Shown here piece by piece: positions 48,767-58,300 of a stretch of 64,000 nt of DNA (position 1 is the stretch's first letter; each line of letters opens with the position of its first letter). Origin of the DNA: Paracidovorax sp031843945 (GTDB lineage: Bacteria > Pseudomonadota > Gammaproteobacteria > Burkholderiales > Burkholderiaceae_C). The notes below the pieces were generated by a model. The model saw nothing but the letters and a program-made list of their open reading frames with translations. It made no database searches and had not been told where the DNA came from. The DNA lies in NCBI RefSeq assembly GCF_031843945.1, contig NZ_JAVTJJ010000003.1, forward strand, positions 290,858 to 354,857. The letters are read 5' to 3'. Both the position numbers and the translations under genes were made by a program.

Positions 48767-49999
48767 TTAGATGATGTCGTGCGACAGCGGCATGTCGACG
48801 CTGCCGTCGATGAACTTCGTCGGGCCGCTCGCGTTCGGGTTGATGTCGAAGTCGAAGATGCCGGTCGGCAGCCACAGCGTGGCGCAAGAATTGGGCACGT
48901 CGACCACGCCGCTGATGTGGCCCTGCACCGGCGCAGTGCCCAGGATCGAATAGGCCTGCGCGCCTGAATAGCCGAACTTCTTCAGATACTCGATCGCGTT
49001 CAGGCAGGCCTGGCGGTAGGCCACGTTCACGTCCAGGTAGTACTGCTTGCCGGCCTCGTCCACCGAGATGCCTTCGAAGATCAGGTAGTCGTTGTACTGG
49101 GGCTTGATCACGCTGGGCTTGAAGATCGGGTTCTTGATGCCGTACTTGGCCATGCCGCCCTTGATCAGCGTCACCTTCATGTGCACCCAGCCGGCCATTT
49201 CGATGGCGCCGCAGAAGGTGATCTCGCCATCGCCCTGGCTGAAGTGCAGATCGCCCACCGACAGGCCCGCGCCGTCCACGTAGACCGGGAAGAACACCTT
49301 GGAGCCGCGCGACAGGTCCTTGATGTCGCAGTTGCCGCCGTGTTCGCGCGGCGGCACGGTGCGGGCGCCTTCTGCTGCCGCCTTGTCGCGCGCCTCGCCG
49401 GTCATGCGGCCCATGTGGGCGGTGCCGGCCGAGGGCGGATTGGCCAGGCCGGGCACGCGCGTCGGGTCGGTGTCGATGAGCTTTTGCTCGCGCTCGTTCC
49501 ACAGGTCGAGCATCTTCTTGTCGGGCAGGCAGCCGATCAGGCCGGGGTGGATCAGGCCGGCGAAGTTCACGCCCGGAATGTGGCGCGAGCTGGTGAACAT
49601 GCCCTTGAAGTCCCAGATCGACTTCTGCGCCTCGGGGAAATGCTCGGTCAGGAAGCCGCCGCCGTTCTTCTTGGAGAAGAACCCGTTGAAGCCCCACAGG
49701 CTGTCCTGCTTGGCGCCTATGTCGAGCAGGTCCACCACCAGCAGGTCGCCCGGTTCGGCGCCCTTCACGCCCACGGGGCCCGAGAGGTAGTGCACGGTGG
49801 TCAGGTCGATGTCGCGCACGTCGTCGGCGCTGTCGTTGTTCTTGATGAAGCCGCCGGTCCAGTCGAAGGTTTCCAGAATGAAATCGTCGCCGGGGTTGAC
49901 CCAACAGGCCATCGGAATGTCCGGGTGCCAGCGGTTGTGGATGTTCTCGTTCTCGGTGGGCGACTTCGTCAGGTCGACTTTGATGAGGGTGTCGGTCAC
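48767..49999 (-). CDS. fmdA: Formamidase
   Basis: A 410-residue cytosolic amidase of the FmdA/AmdA family: NIHNRWHPDIPM, DWTGGFIKNND, HPGLIGCLP, HGGNCDIKDL (metal/active-site region), GDGEITFCGAIEMAGW and the C-terminal GSVDMPLSHDI. It hydrolyses formamide to formate and ammonia and may take other short amides. GTG start with AAAAGGAG. It is placed between the UrtE ATPase gene and fmdB, so uptake and hydrolysis of the substrate are encoded together. Confidence 0.94.
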   Translation of the reverse strand: MTDTLIKVDLTKSPTENENIHNRWHPDIPMACWVNPGDDFILETFDWTGGFIKNNDSADDVRDIDLTTVHYLSGPVGVKGAEPGDLLVVDLLDIGAKQDSLWGFNGFFSKKNGGGFLTEHFPEAQKSIWDFKGMFTSSRHIPGVNFAGLIHPGLIGCLPDKKMLDLWNEREQKLIDTDPTRVPGLANPPSAGTAHMGRMTGEARDKAAAEGARTVPPREHGGNCDIKDLSRGSKVFFPVYVDGAGLSVGDLHFSQGDGEITFCGAIEMAGWVHMKVTLIKGGMAKYGIKNPIFKPSVIKPQYNDYLIFEGISVDEAGKQYYLDVNVAYRQACLNAIEYLKKFGYSGAQAYSILGTAPVQGHISGVVDVPNSCATLWLPTGIFDFDINPNASGPTKFIDGSVDMPLSHDII

Positions 50000-50056
50000 G
50001 GCAGGCTCCTTTTGGGGGTGAGAAAACGGATGCGGATGGGGCGACGGGTGCGCCCG

Positions 50057-50746
50057 TCAGACGGAGAGATACGACTTGATGCGCTGCTGGTCGGTGTTGG
50101 CGCGGGTGGTCTCGTGCACCAGGCGGCCGCCCTCGATGACGAACAGCCGGTCGGCCACGTCCATCGCAAAACTCAAGACCTGTTCCGAGACGATGATGGT
50201 GATCTTTCGCATCTTGCGAATCTCGTTCAAGGCTTTGGCGATGTCCTTGATGATCGAAGGCTGGATGCCTTCGGTGGGCTCGTCCAGCAGCAGCACCTTG
50301 GGGTCGGTGACGAGCGCGCGGGCAATGGCCAGCTGCTGCTGCTGGCCGCCCGAGAGGTTGCCGCCCTTTCTGCGCCGCATGTCCCACAGCACGGGGAACA
50401 GCGCGAAGATCTCTTCGGGGATGACCTTGTGCTTGGCGTTCTCCAGGCCGGTCTGGATGTTCTCTTCCACCGTCAAGGTAGGGAAGATCATCCGGCCCTG
50501 CGGCACGTAGGCAATGCCTTTGGCAACGCGGCGAAAGCTCTCGTCCTTCGACACGTCGTGGCCCGCCACTTCGATGCGCCCGCTCTGGGTGGGCAGCACG
50601 CCCATCAGGCTCTTGAACAGCGTGGTCTTGCCCATGCCGTTGCGGCCCATGATGGCGACGGTCTCGTTGGCGTTGCCTTCAAACGAAATGCCGTGCAGCG
50701 CCTCGCTCTGGCCGTAGGCGACGTGCAGGTCGGTGACTTTCAGCAT
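50057..50746 (-). CDS. urtE: Urea/short-chain amide ABC transporter ATPase
   Basis: A 229-residue LivF-type ATPase: Walker A GRNGMGKTT, signature LSGGQQQQLAIARAL, Walker B VLLLDEPTEGIQPS, switch His replaced by Gln-type VSEQ. It powers, together with UrtD, the UrtB/UrtC permeases. The gene lies 78 bp after urtD and 57 bp before fmdA on the same strand. Its pairing with fmdA supports amides (formamide, acetamide) or urea as substrate; hydrophobic amino-acid transporters share the fold. Confidence 0.9.
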   Translation of the reverse strand: MLKVTDLHVAYGQSEALHGISFEGNANETVAIMGRNGMGKTTLFKSLMGVLPTQSGRIEVAGHDVSKDESFRRVAKGIAYVPQGRMIFPTLTVEENIQTGLENAKHKVIPEEIFALFPVLWDMRRRKGGNLSGGQQQQLAIARALVTDPKVLLLDEPTEGIQPSIIKDIAKALNEIRKMRKITIIVSEQVLSFAMDVADRLFVIEGGRLVHETTRANTDQQRIKSYLSV

Positions 50747-50824
50747 GGGTCAAGCTCCAAAAAATCAGGGCGTCGGCAAAGGACTGCGGCACCCGCACAG
50801 CGCCTCAGGGGGGTTTGCCGCATG

Positions 50825-51568
50825 TCAGTGGCCGAGGTAGACGTCGATGACTTTCGGATCGGCCTGCACCCTGTCCATGGGCCCTTCGGCCAGGATCTTT
50901 CCCTGGTGCATGACGGTGACCTTGTGCGCGATGCGCTTCACAAACTCCATGTCGTGCTCGATCACGATCACCGCGCGGTTTTTGCAGATGCGCTGCAGCA
51001 GCTCCGCCGTGAGCTCGCGCTCGCGCGCGCTCATGCCGGCGATGGGCTCGTCGAGCATCAGCAGCTCGGGCTCCTGCATCAGCAGCATGCCGATCTCCAG
51101 CCACTGCTTCTGGCCGTGCGACAGCAAGCCGGCCTCGGTGTCGAGCTTGGCGCCCAGGCCGATGTCGTCGGCCACGGCCTGCACCCGCTCCTTCACCGCA
51201 TCGGTGCAGCGAAAGGCCAGCGCGCCGAACACCGTGCGGCCTGCGGGAAACGACACCTCCAGGTTCTGGAAGACCGACAGGTTCTCGTAGATGGAGGGCG
51301 TCTGGAACTTGCGGCCTATCCCTAAGCGCACACGCTTGTGCTCGGCCATGCGGGTCAGTTCCTCGTTCTTGAACTTGATGCTGCCGCCGGTGGCGCGCGT
51401 CTTGCCGCAGATGAGGTCCAGCAGCGTGGTCTTGCCCGCGCCGTTGGGGCCGATGATCACGCGCAGCTCGTTCTTGTCGACATACAGCGTCAGGTTGTCG
51501 ATGGCCTTGAAGCCGTCGAAAGACACCGTGAGGTCTTCCACGGCCAGGGCGAAGTCTGTGTTGCTCAT
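50825..51568 (-). CDS. urtD: Urea/short-chain amide ABC transporter ATPase
   Basis: A 247-residue LivG-type ATPase: Walker A GPNGAGKTT, signature LSHGQKQWLEIGMLL (the Ser-His-Gly-Gln-Lys-Gln-Trp form typical for UrtD), Walker B LLMLDEPIAGM, switch VIVIEHDMEF. An AGGAG ribosome site precedes the ATG, 30 bp after urtC. It forms the heterodimeric motor with UrtE. Confidence 0.92.
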   Translation of the reverse strand: MSNTDFALAVEDLTVSFDGFKAIDNLTLYVDKNELRVIIGPNGAGKTTLLDLICGKTRATGGSIKFKNEELTRMAEHKRVRLGIGRKFQTPSIYENLSVFQNLEVSFPAGRTVFGALAFRCTDAVKERVQAVADDIGLGAKLDTEAGLLSHGQKQWLEIGMLLMQEPELLMLDEPIAGMSARERELTAELLQRICKNRAVIVIEHDMEFVKRIAHKVTVMHQGKILAEGPMDRVQADPKVIDVYLGH

Positions 51569-51598
51569 GGGGGGCTCCTGTGCGGTCGGGCGGTACGC

Positions 51599-52801
51599 TC
51601 AAACGCCCTGGTGGTGCGGTGCGGGGGGCAGCGGTGCAGCGGGGCCGGCAGCGGGTGCGGGCTCTGCCGCGCTGGTGGCGGGCCACGCAGCGGGTGGTGG
51701 CACGGCGGCACGGCGCAGCGCCTCGCGGCGGCCCTTCCACCAGGGCACGACGCGCTCTTCCCACACACCGGCCAGTCCCATCGGGAAGGCCATGGTCACG
51801 CCGATGAAAAGGCCGGCCATGAGGAACAGCCACAGGTCCGGAAAGCTCTCGGAAAAGTACGTCTTTCCCGCGTTCACCAGCAGCGCGCCGTACACCGCGC
51901 CCACCAGGCTCATGCGCCCGCCGACCGCGGCGTAGATGACCATCTCGATGGACGGCACGATGCCCACGAAGCTGGGCGACATGAAGCCCACCTGCAGCGT
52001 GAACAGCGCCCCGCCGATGCCCGACAGCGCGGCGGCCAGGCAGAAGGTGAAGACCTTGAAGTTGGCCACGTCGTAGCCCGAGAAGCGCACGCGGTCTTCC
52101 TTGTCGCGCATGGCCAGCAGCAGCGTGCCGAGCTTGCTGGTCTGGATGAAGCGGCACAGCACGATGGACAGCACCAGCAGCACCACGCACACGTAGTACA
52201 GGATGTATTTGGCGCTGTCGGTGCGAGTGTCCCAGCCCCAGATCGTCTTCAGGTCGGTCATGCCGTTGACGCCGCCCGTGTAGCCCTGCTGGCCGATGAT
52301 GAGCACCGTGCAGATCAGCGCCACCGCCTGCGTGATGATGGCGAAGTACACACCGCCCACGCGGCGCTTGAACATGGCGAAGCTCACGATCCAGGCCAGC
52401 AGCGTGGGCACCACGATCACGGCGGCCAGTGCGAACGGCAGGCTCTTGAACGGCACCCAGAACGCGGGCAGCTCGGTGATCTGGTTCCAGTCCATGAAGT
52501 CGGGAATGCCGGGTGTGGACTGGATCTTGGTGGTGATGGGGTCCGAGGCTTCGAGCTTCAGGAACATGGCCATGGCATAGCCCCCCAGCCCGAAGAACAC
52601 GCCCTGCCCCAGGCTGAGCACGCCGCCGTAGCCCCACACCATCACCAGGCCGATGGCCACGAAGGCGTAGGTGAGGTACTTGCCCACCAGGTTCAGGCGA
52701 AAGATGTCGAGCGCCAGCGGCAGCACCACCGCCAGCAGCACGGTGAGCAGCACCAGGCTGGCAAGCTGGTAGCGCTGGATCCAGGATTTGACGAGGTTCA
52801 T
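51599..52801 (-). CDS. urtC: Urea/short-chain amide ABC transporter permease
   Basis: A 400-residue LivM-type inner-membrane permease with about nine to ten membrane segments; conserved GYGGVLSLGQGVFFGLGGYA and a GAVYGALLVN loop are UrtC-like. A Pro/Ala-rich cytoplasmic tail of about 45 residues extends the C-terminus and has no recognised function. The ATG is 28 bp after urtB. It corresponds to FmdF-type permeases of amide operons. Confidence 0.9.
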   Translation of the reverse strand: MNLVKSWIQRYQLASLVLLTVLLAVVLPLALDIFRLNLVGKYLTYAFVAIGLVMVWGYGGVLSLGQGVFFGLGGYAMAMFLKLEASDPITTKIQSTPGIPDFMDWNQITELPAFWVPFKSLPFALAAVIVVPTLLAWIVSFAMFKRRVGGVYFAIITQAVALICTVLIIGQQGYTGGVNGMTDLKTIWGWDTRTDSAKYILYYVCVVLLVLSIVLCRFIQTSKLGTLLLAMRDKEDRVRFSGYDVANFKVFTFCLAAALSGIGGALFTLQVGFMSPSFVGIVPSIEMVIYAAVGGRMSLVGAVYGALLVNAGKTYFSESFPDLWLFLMAGLFIGVTMAFPMGLAGVWEERVVPWWKGRREALRRAAVPPPAAWPATSAAEPAPAAGPAAPLPPAPHHQGV

Positions 52802-52829
52802 GGGGTTTCTCCGGCGTGTCCGAGCGGGG

Positions 52830-53744
52830 TCAGCGGCGTACTTTGGAAGCGAACAGGCCTTGCGGGCGAATCATCAAAATCAGCACGATGAGCGACAGCG
52901 TGATCACCTTGGCCATGGAGCCGGCCAGGAAAAACTCGGTGATCGACTGCGTCTGCGCGATGCCGAAGGCCGACACCACCGTGCCCAGCAGGCTGGCTGC
53001 GCCGCCGAAGGTGACGACCAGGAAGGCATCGACGATGTAGAGCGAGCCCGAGGTTGGCCCCGTCGAGCCGATGGTGGTGAAGGCAGCGCCTGCCACGCCG
53101 GCAATGCCGCAGCCGATGGCGAAGGTCAGGCGGTCGGTGCGTTGGGTGTCGATGCCGGTGGCGTTGGCCATGACGCGGTTGCTGACCGTGGCGCGCACCC
53201 TGAGGCCCCAGCGGCTCTTGTGCAGGGCAATCAGCACGCCGCAGGTCACGAAGGCGGTCAGTGCCAGCACGAACAGGCCGTTGATGGGAATGTCCAACCC
53301 CTCCGAAGGTGCCCACGAGCCCAGCAGCCAGTCGGGCAGCGTGGGGCTGACTTCCTTGGGGCCGATGAAGGTGCGAAAGCACTGCTGCAGCGCCAGGCTG
53401 ATGCCCCAGGTGGCCAGCAGCGTGTCCAGCGGTCGCTTGTACAGATGGCGAATGAGCCCCCATTCCACCAGCCAGCCCGCCACGAAGGCGAAGCCGAAGG
53501 CGGCGGCGATGGCCAGCGGAAAGTAAAAGGGCATGAACCCGGGCGCGTACTGCGCCGTCAGCGTGGAGCCCAGGTAGATGGTGTAGGCGCCGATGGTCAT
53601 GAACTCGCCATGCGCCATGTTGATCACGCCCATCTGGCCGAAGATGATCGCCAGCCCCAGGCCCATCAGCAGCAGCACTGCGAACAGGCTCAGGCCTGCG
53701 AAGCCTTGCATCAGGCCGATGTTCATCAGGTCGGAAAAGCTCAT
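52830..53744 (-). CDS. urtB: Urea/short-chain amide ABC transporter permease
   Basis: A 304-residue LivH-type permease: LGLAIIFGQMGVINMAHGEF and YIVDAFLVVTFGGAASLLGT are characteristic of UrtB. About eight membrane segments are visible. ATG 53744 is chosen for its AGGAG ribosome site (ACGCAGGAGTTGCGCC just before) and because the longer frame enters non-coding sequence after urtA. It pairs with UrtC to form the membrane channel. Confidence 0.9.
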   Translation of the reverse strand: MSFSDLMNIGLMQGFAGLSLFAVLLLMGLGLAIIFGQMGVINMAHGEFMTIGAYTIYLGSTLTAQYAPGFMPFYFPLAIAAAFGFAFVAGWLVEWGLIRHLYKRPLDTLLATWGISLALQQCFRTFIGPKEVSPTLPDWLLGSWAPSEGLDIPINGLFVLALTAFVTCGVLIALHKSRWGLRVRATVSNRVMANATGIDTQRTDRLTFAIGCGIAGVAGAAFTTIGSTGPTSGSLYIVDAFLVVTFGGAASLLGTVVSAFGIAQTQSITEFFLAGSMAKVITLSLIVLILMIRPQGLFASKVRR

Positions 53745-53866
53745 GGCGCAACTCCTGCGTGCAAGGCGGTCGGAACGGAAACGAAGAGAGAGGAATGCAT
53801 GGCCTGCGCCCATGCAGCGGCCTGGCCTGCAGGGCGCAGGCCGCCATCGGTCATGCCGTCAAGGGC

Positions 53867-55135
53867 TTACTGGTAACCCTTGGGGAACGGATCGGGTTTG
53901 ATGAGCTCGGGTGATTCGGAAACCACCTTGAACGTGGCGTCTGGCTGGCCCTGCGCGATGCGCGACTTGCTCCAGAGGTGGTGGTTCGCATCGATCTTCA
54001 CATAGCCTTCGGGCGCGGTTTTCAGCTCGATGCCGGGCGATGCGGCCACCACTTTGTCCACGTCGAAGCTCTTGGCCTTTTCCACGGCGGCCTTCCACAG
54101 CCACGGGCCCAGGTAGCCGGCCTGCGTCACATCGCCGATGACCGAACTGGGGCCGTACTTGACCTTGAACGCGGCCACGAACTTCTTGTTGTTCTCGTTG
54201 TCCAGCGACTGGAAGTACTTCATCGACGAATAGAACCCCGCGAAGTTCTCGCCGCCCACGCCGGTCATCTCGTCCTCGGTGACCGACAGCGTGACCAGCA
54301 GCTGCTTGTCGCCCGTGATGCCCGCTGCCTTGAGCGCCTTGTAGAAAGCCACGTTCGAGCCACCCACCACCGCCACGAAGATGCAGTCGGGCTTTTGCAG
54401 CTTGATCTTGTTCATCAGCGAGCCGAAGTTGGTGCTGCCCAGCGGGTAGTACTCCTCGCCGACGACCTTGCCCTTCTGGAAATTTTCGATGTGCTTGCGC
54501 GCGATCTTCATCGAGGTGCGCGGCCAGATGTAGTCAGAGCCGATCAGGAAGAAGGTCTTGGCCTTCTTCTCGGTCTTGGCCCATTCCAGGCTGTACAGGA
54601 TCTGTTGCGTGGCTTCTTGCCCGGTGTAGATCACGTTCTTGGACTGCTCCAGGCCTTCGTAGAACGTGGGGTAGTACAGCAGGCCATTCTCTTTCTCGAA
54701 GATCGGCAGCACGGCCTTGCGCGAGGCGCTGGTCCAGCAGCCGAACACGGCGGCGCAGTGGTCGTTGATGAGCAGCTTCTTGGACTTCTCGGCAAACGTC
54801 GGCCAGTCGGAGGCGCCGTCTTCCTTGATCACCTTGATCTTGCGGCCCAGCACCCCGCCCATGGCGTTGATCTGGTCGATGGCGAGCTGCTCGGCCTGGA
54901 TGGAGCCGGTCTCGGAGATGGCCATGGTGCCGGTGGCCGAGTGCAGCTGTCCCACGGTGACCTCGGTGTCCGTCACCGCCAGCTTGGTGGTGTTGACCTG
55001 CGCCGTCGGCTGGGCAAAACCCCAGGTGGGCAGGCCGGCCACCGAGGCAGCGCCCATGGCCTGCAGCAGGCGGCGGCGGCCCGCATCGGCGGTGGCCAGG
55101 GTGGAAACGGTCCGGGGGTCTAGAGGGTGTTTCAT
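53867..55135 (-). CDS. urtA: Urea/short-chain amide ABC transporter substrate-binding protein (UrtA/FmdD-like)
   Basis: A 422-residue periplasmic binding protein. The N-terminus has a twin-arginine-like RRRLLQAMG followed by a hydrophobic stretch ending in FAQP, suggesting Tat-type export. The mature part has GQLHSATGTMAISETG, FGCWTSASRKAVLP, LLYYPTFYEGLEQS and GSDYIWPRT, the urea/short-chain-amide branch of type I periplasmic binding proteins (FmdD, AmiC, UrtA). It is the first gene of the operon, with an AAGGAG ribosome site, and is divergent from the hybrid kinase. The 122-bp gap after it may hold a processing or attenuation site that lets it be made in excess. Confidence 0.92.
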   Translation of the reverse strand: MKHPLDPRTVSTLATADAGRRRLLQAMGAASVAGLPTWGFAQPTAQVNTTKLAVTDTEVTVGQLHSATGTMAISETGSIQAEQLAIDQINAMGGVLGRKIKVIKEDGASDWPTFAEKSKKLLINDHCAAVFGCWTSASRKAVLPIFEKENGLLYYPTFYEGLEQSKNVIYTGQEATQQILYSLEWAKTEKKAKTFFLIGSDYIWPRTSMKIARKHIENFQKGKVVGEEYYPLGSTNFGSLMNKIKLQKPDCIFVAVVGGSNVAFYKALKAAGITGDKQLLVTLSVTEDEMTGVGGENFAGFYSSMKYFQSLDNENNKKFVAAFKVKYGPSSVIGDVTQAGYLGPWLWKAAVEKAKSFDVDKVVAASPGIELKTAPEGYVKIDANHHLWSKSRIAQGQPDATFKVVSESPELIKPDPFPKGYQ

Positions 55136-55244
55136 GAAGGCGCTCCTTGCGTCTGGCAGGGGTGAAAGGCGACGGAGGTGTCGTCCGGGCGGCGGGGTGT
55201 GCCGCGCTGGAATGAAGGTTAGGGAGAACCCTGCGGCGCGCCCA

Positions 55245-55260
55245 TACGTCAATTAACGTA
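55245..55260. promoter_or_regulatory. Palindrome between the amide operon and the two-component genes
   Basis: TACGTCAATTAACGTA has perfect arms TACGT and ACGTA around a 6-bp centre. It is the only AT-rich dyad in the 198-bp divergent gap between urtA and the hybrid kinase. A 16-bp dyad of this kind is a plausible site for the LuxR-type response regulator encoded at 58800-59711. It lies about 110 bp upstream of urtA, a normal activator distance. Confidence 0.5.
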
Positions 55261-55333
55261 GACGCCGTGGCGCGCAGTGCCAGCGACCCGGGCACGGCTT
55301 GGGGCAAGAACGGTTCTTGCATGCGGCGTGGCC

Positions 55334-58300
55334 ATGTCCGCCCCTTCCGACGCTCCCGCTGCGACGCAGACGATCTTTCGCTTTCGCCGCGAATACAACG
55401 CCTGGGTGGCCGACGAAACGATGGAGGACTACGCGCTGCGCTACACGCCCAAGTCCTTTCGCCGCTGGAGCGAATGGCGCGTGGCCAACACGGCGTTCGG
55501 CTCGCTGTCGTTCCTGGCGCTCGAAGCCATCGGCGGTGCCATCGCACTGAACTACGGCTTCGCCAATGCGATGTGGGCCATCCTGGCGGTGGGGGTGCTG
55601 ATCTTCCTCACCGGGCTGCCCATTGCCTATTGCGCAGCGCGCTACGGACTGGACATGGACCTGCTCACGCGCGGGGCGGGCTTCGGCTATCTGGGCTCCA
55701 CCATCACCTCGCTGATCTACGCAGTGTTCACCTTCATCTTCTTCGCGCTGGAGGCGGCCATCATGGCGCTGGCGCTGCAGATGGTGGTCGACTGGCCGCT
55801 GCAGTGGTGCTATGTGCTGTCGTCGCTGGTGATCCTGCCCATGGCGATGCGCGGCATCACGCTCATCTCCAAGCTGCAGGCCTGGACGCAGCCGCTCTGG
55901 CTCTTTTTGCTGCTGCTGCCCTTCGTGTGGATCGCGCTCTCGCAGCCGCAGCTGTACCGCGATTTCTCCAGCCTGTCGGGCATACGCAGCGGCAGCAGCC
56001 AGTTCGACCCGCTGATGTTCGGCGCGGCCTGCGCGGTCATCTTCTCGCTGGTGGTGCAGATCGGCGAGCAGGTGGACTTTCTGCGCTTCCTGCCCGAGCG
56101 CAACGCCGCCAACCGCTGGCGCTGGTGGGGCGCGGTGCTGGTGGCCGGGCCGGGCTGGATCGTGATGGGCATGCTGAAGATGGCGGGCGGTGCCTTCCTC
56201 GCCTTCGCCGCGCTGCAGTTCGAGGTGGGCACGCACCGCGCGGCCGAGCCCACGCAGATGTTCCTGGCGGGTTTTCAGCAGGTCATGCAGGCGCTGGGGC
56301 TGCCGGGGCTGGCGGTGGCGGTCACCGTGGTGTTCGTGGTCGTCTCGCAGATCAAGATCAACGTCACCAACGCCTATGCGGGCTCGCTCGCCTGGTCCAA
56401 CTTCTTCGCCCGCGTCACGCGCAGCCACCCGGGGCGCGTGGTGTGGCTGGTGTTCAACGTGGGCATTGCCACGCTCTTGATGACACTGGGCGTGTTCGGC
56501 GCGCTGGAAAAAGTGCTGGCCATCTACAGCAACGTGGCCATTGCCTGGGTGGGCGCGCTGGTGGCAGACCTGGTCATCAACAAGCCGCTGGGCCTGTCGC
56601 CCAAGGGCATCGAGTTCCGGCGCGCGCACCTGTACGACTTCAACCCCGTGGGGCTGGGCGCCATGGTGCTGGCGGCGGCCGTGGCCAGCTGCGCCTACGC
56701 GGGGTTGCTGGGCGATGCGGCGGCGGCGTTCTCGCCCTTCATCGCGCTGGCCATGTCCATGGCGCTGGCTCCGCTGCTGGCCTGGGCCACCGGCGGGCGT
56801 TACTACCTGGCCCGGCCCGCCGACACGCAGTGGCAGCCGGGCGAGATGGTGCGCTGCGCCGTCTGCGAGAACCGGTTCGAGTCGGAAGACATGGCTCGCT
56901 GCCCAGCCTATGGCGCGGCCATCTGTTCGCTGTGCTGCTCGCTCGAATCGCGCTGCCACGACCGCTGCAAGACCGGCTCACGCGCGGGCGAGCAATTGCG
57001 CGCGCTGGCCGCCGTGCTGCTGCCGCGTGCCTGGGCGCTGCGCGTGAACGTGCGGCTGGGGCAGTACCTGATGGTGTGGGTGTCGCTGTGCGCGGTGATC
57101 GCCTTTTTGGTGGGCATGGTCTATGTGCAGGAGGCGCTGGACACGCCCGCGCAGTTCCTGCGCACGCCGTTCATGAAGGTCTGCGCGCTGCTGGCGCTGC
57201 TGGCCGCCGTGTGCGCCTGGTGGGTGGTGCTGAGCACCGACAGCCGCCGCATGGCGCAGGACGAATCAGAGCGGCAGACCCAGTTGCTGCTGCAGGAGAT
57301 CGAAGCGCACAAGCGCACCGATGCCGAGCTGCAGGCCGCGCGCGACCGCGCCGAATCGGCCAACATGGCCAAGACGCGGTACGTGGCCGGCATGACGCAC
57401 GAGCTGCGCTCGCCGCTCAACAGCATCCTGGGCTACACGCAGATCTTGCTGAAGAACCCGCCCGGGGCCGATGCGCTGCGCGATGCGTTGTCCACCATGG
57501 AGCACAGCGGTCGCCACATGAACGCGCTGATCGACGACTCGCTGGAGCTGGCGCGCATCGAGGCCGGGCGCTTGCGGCAAGACCTGGCTCCGCTGCCGCT
57601 GGCCGAGCTGGTGCGTTATGTCGAGGCCATGCTGCGCCCCCAGGCCGAGGCCAAGGGCCTGGCGTTTTCCGTGGAAGTGCTGGGCAACATGCCCGAGTGG
57701 ATCCGGGCCGACGCCAAGCGCCTGCGCCAGCTCCTCATCAACCTGCTCTCGAACGCCGTGCGCTTCACGCGGCAAGGCGAAGTGCGGCTACGGCTGGACT
57801 TTCGCGCGCATGTCTCGCGCATCGAGGTGGTGGACACCGGCATCGGCATCGAGCCGCAGGACCTGGAACGCATCTTCCTGCCGTTCGAGCGCGGCAGCGC
57901 CGGCCGGCGCGCCAGCGAGATCGGCACCGGCCTGGGCCTGACCATCACGCACCTGCTCACCGAGCTGATGGGCGGCCAGCTCAGCGTGCGCAGCACGGTG
58001 GGCCAGGGCAGCACCTTCACCGTGCGCCTGTACCTGCCGGGCATCGCGCCCGACCCGGCGTGGCGGCCCGCACAGGCGGTGGCGCTGCGGCCGGTGGTGG
58101 GCTTCAAGCCACCGCACCGCACGCTGCTGGTGGTGGACGACCAGCCCCTGCAACGCCAGTTGCTGGCCGGCCTGCTGGTGCCGCTGGGCTTCACGGTGCA
58201 GGAGGCCGCCAGCGGGCGCGAGTGCCTGGAGATCGTGCGCCAGTCGCGGCCCGACCTGGTGCTGCTGGACATCAGCATGGACGACCTCGACGGCTGGCAG

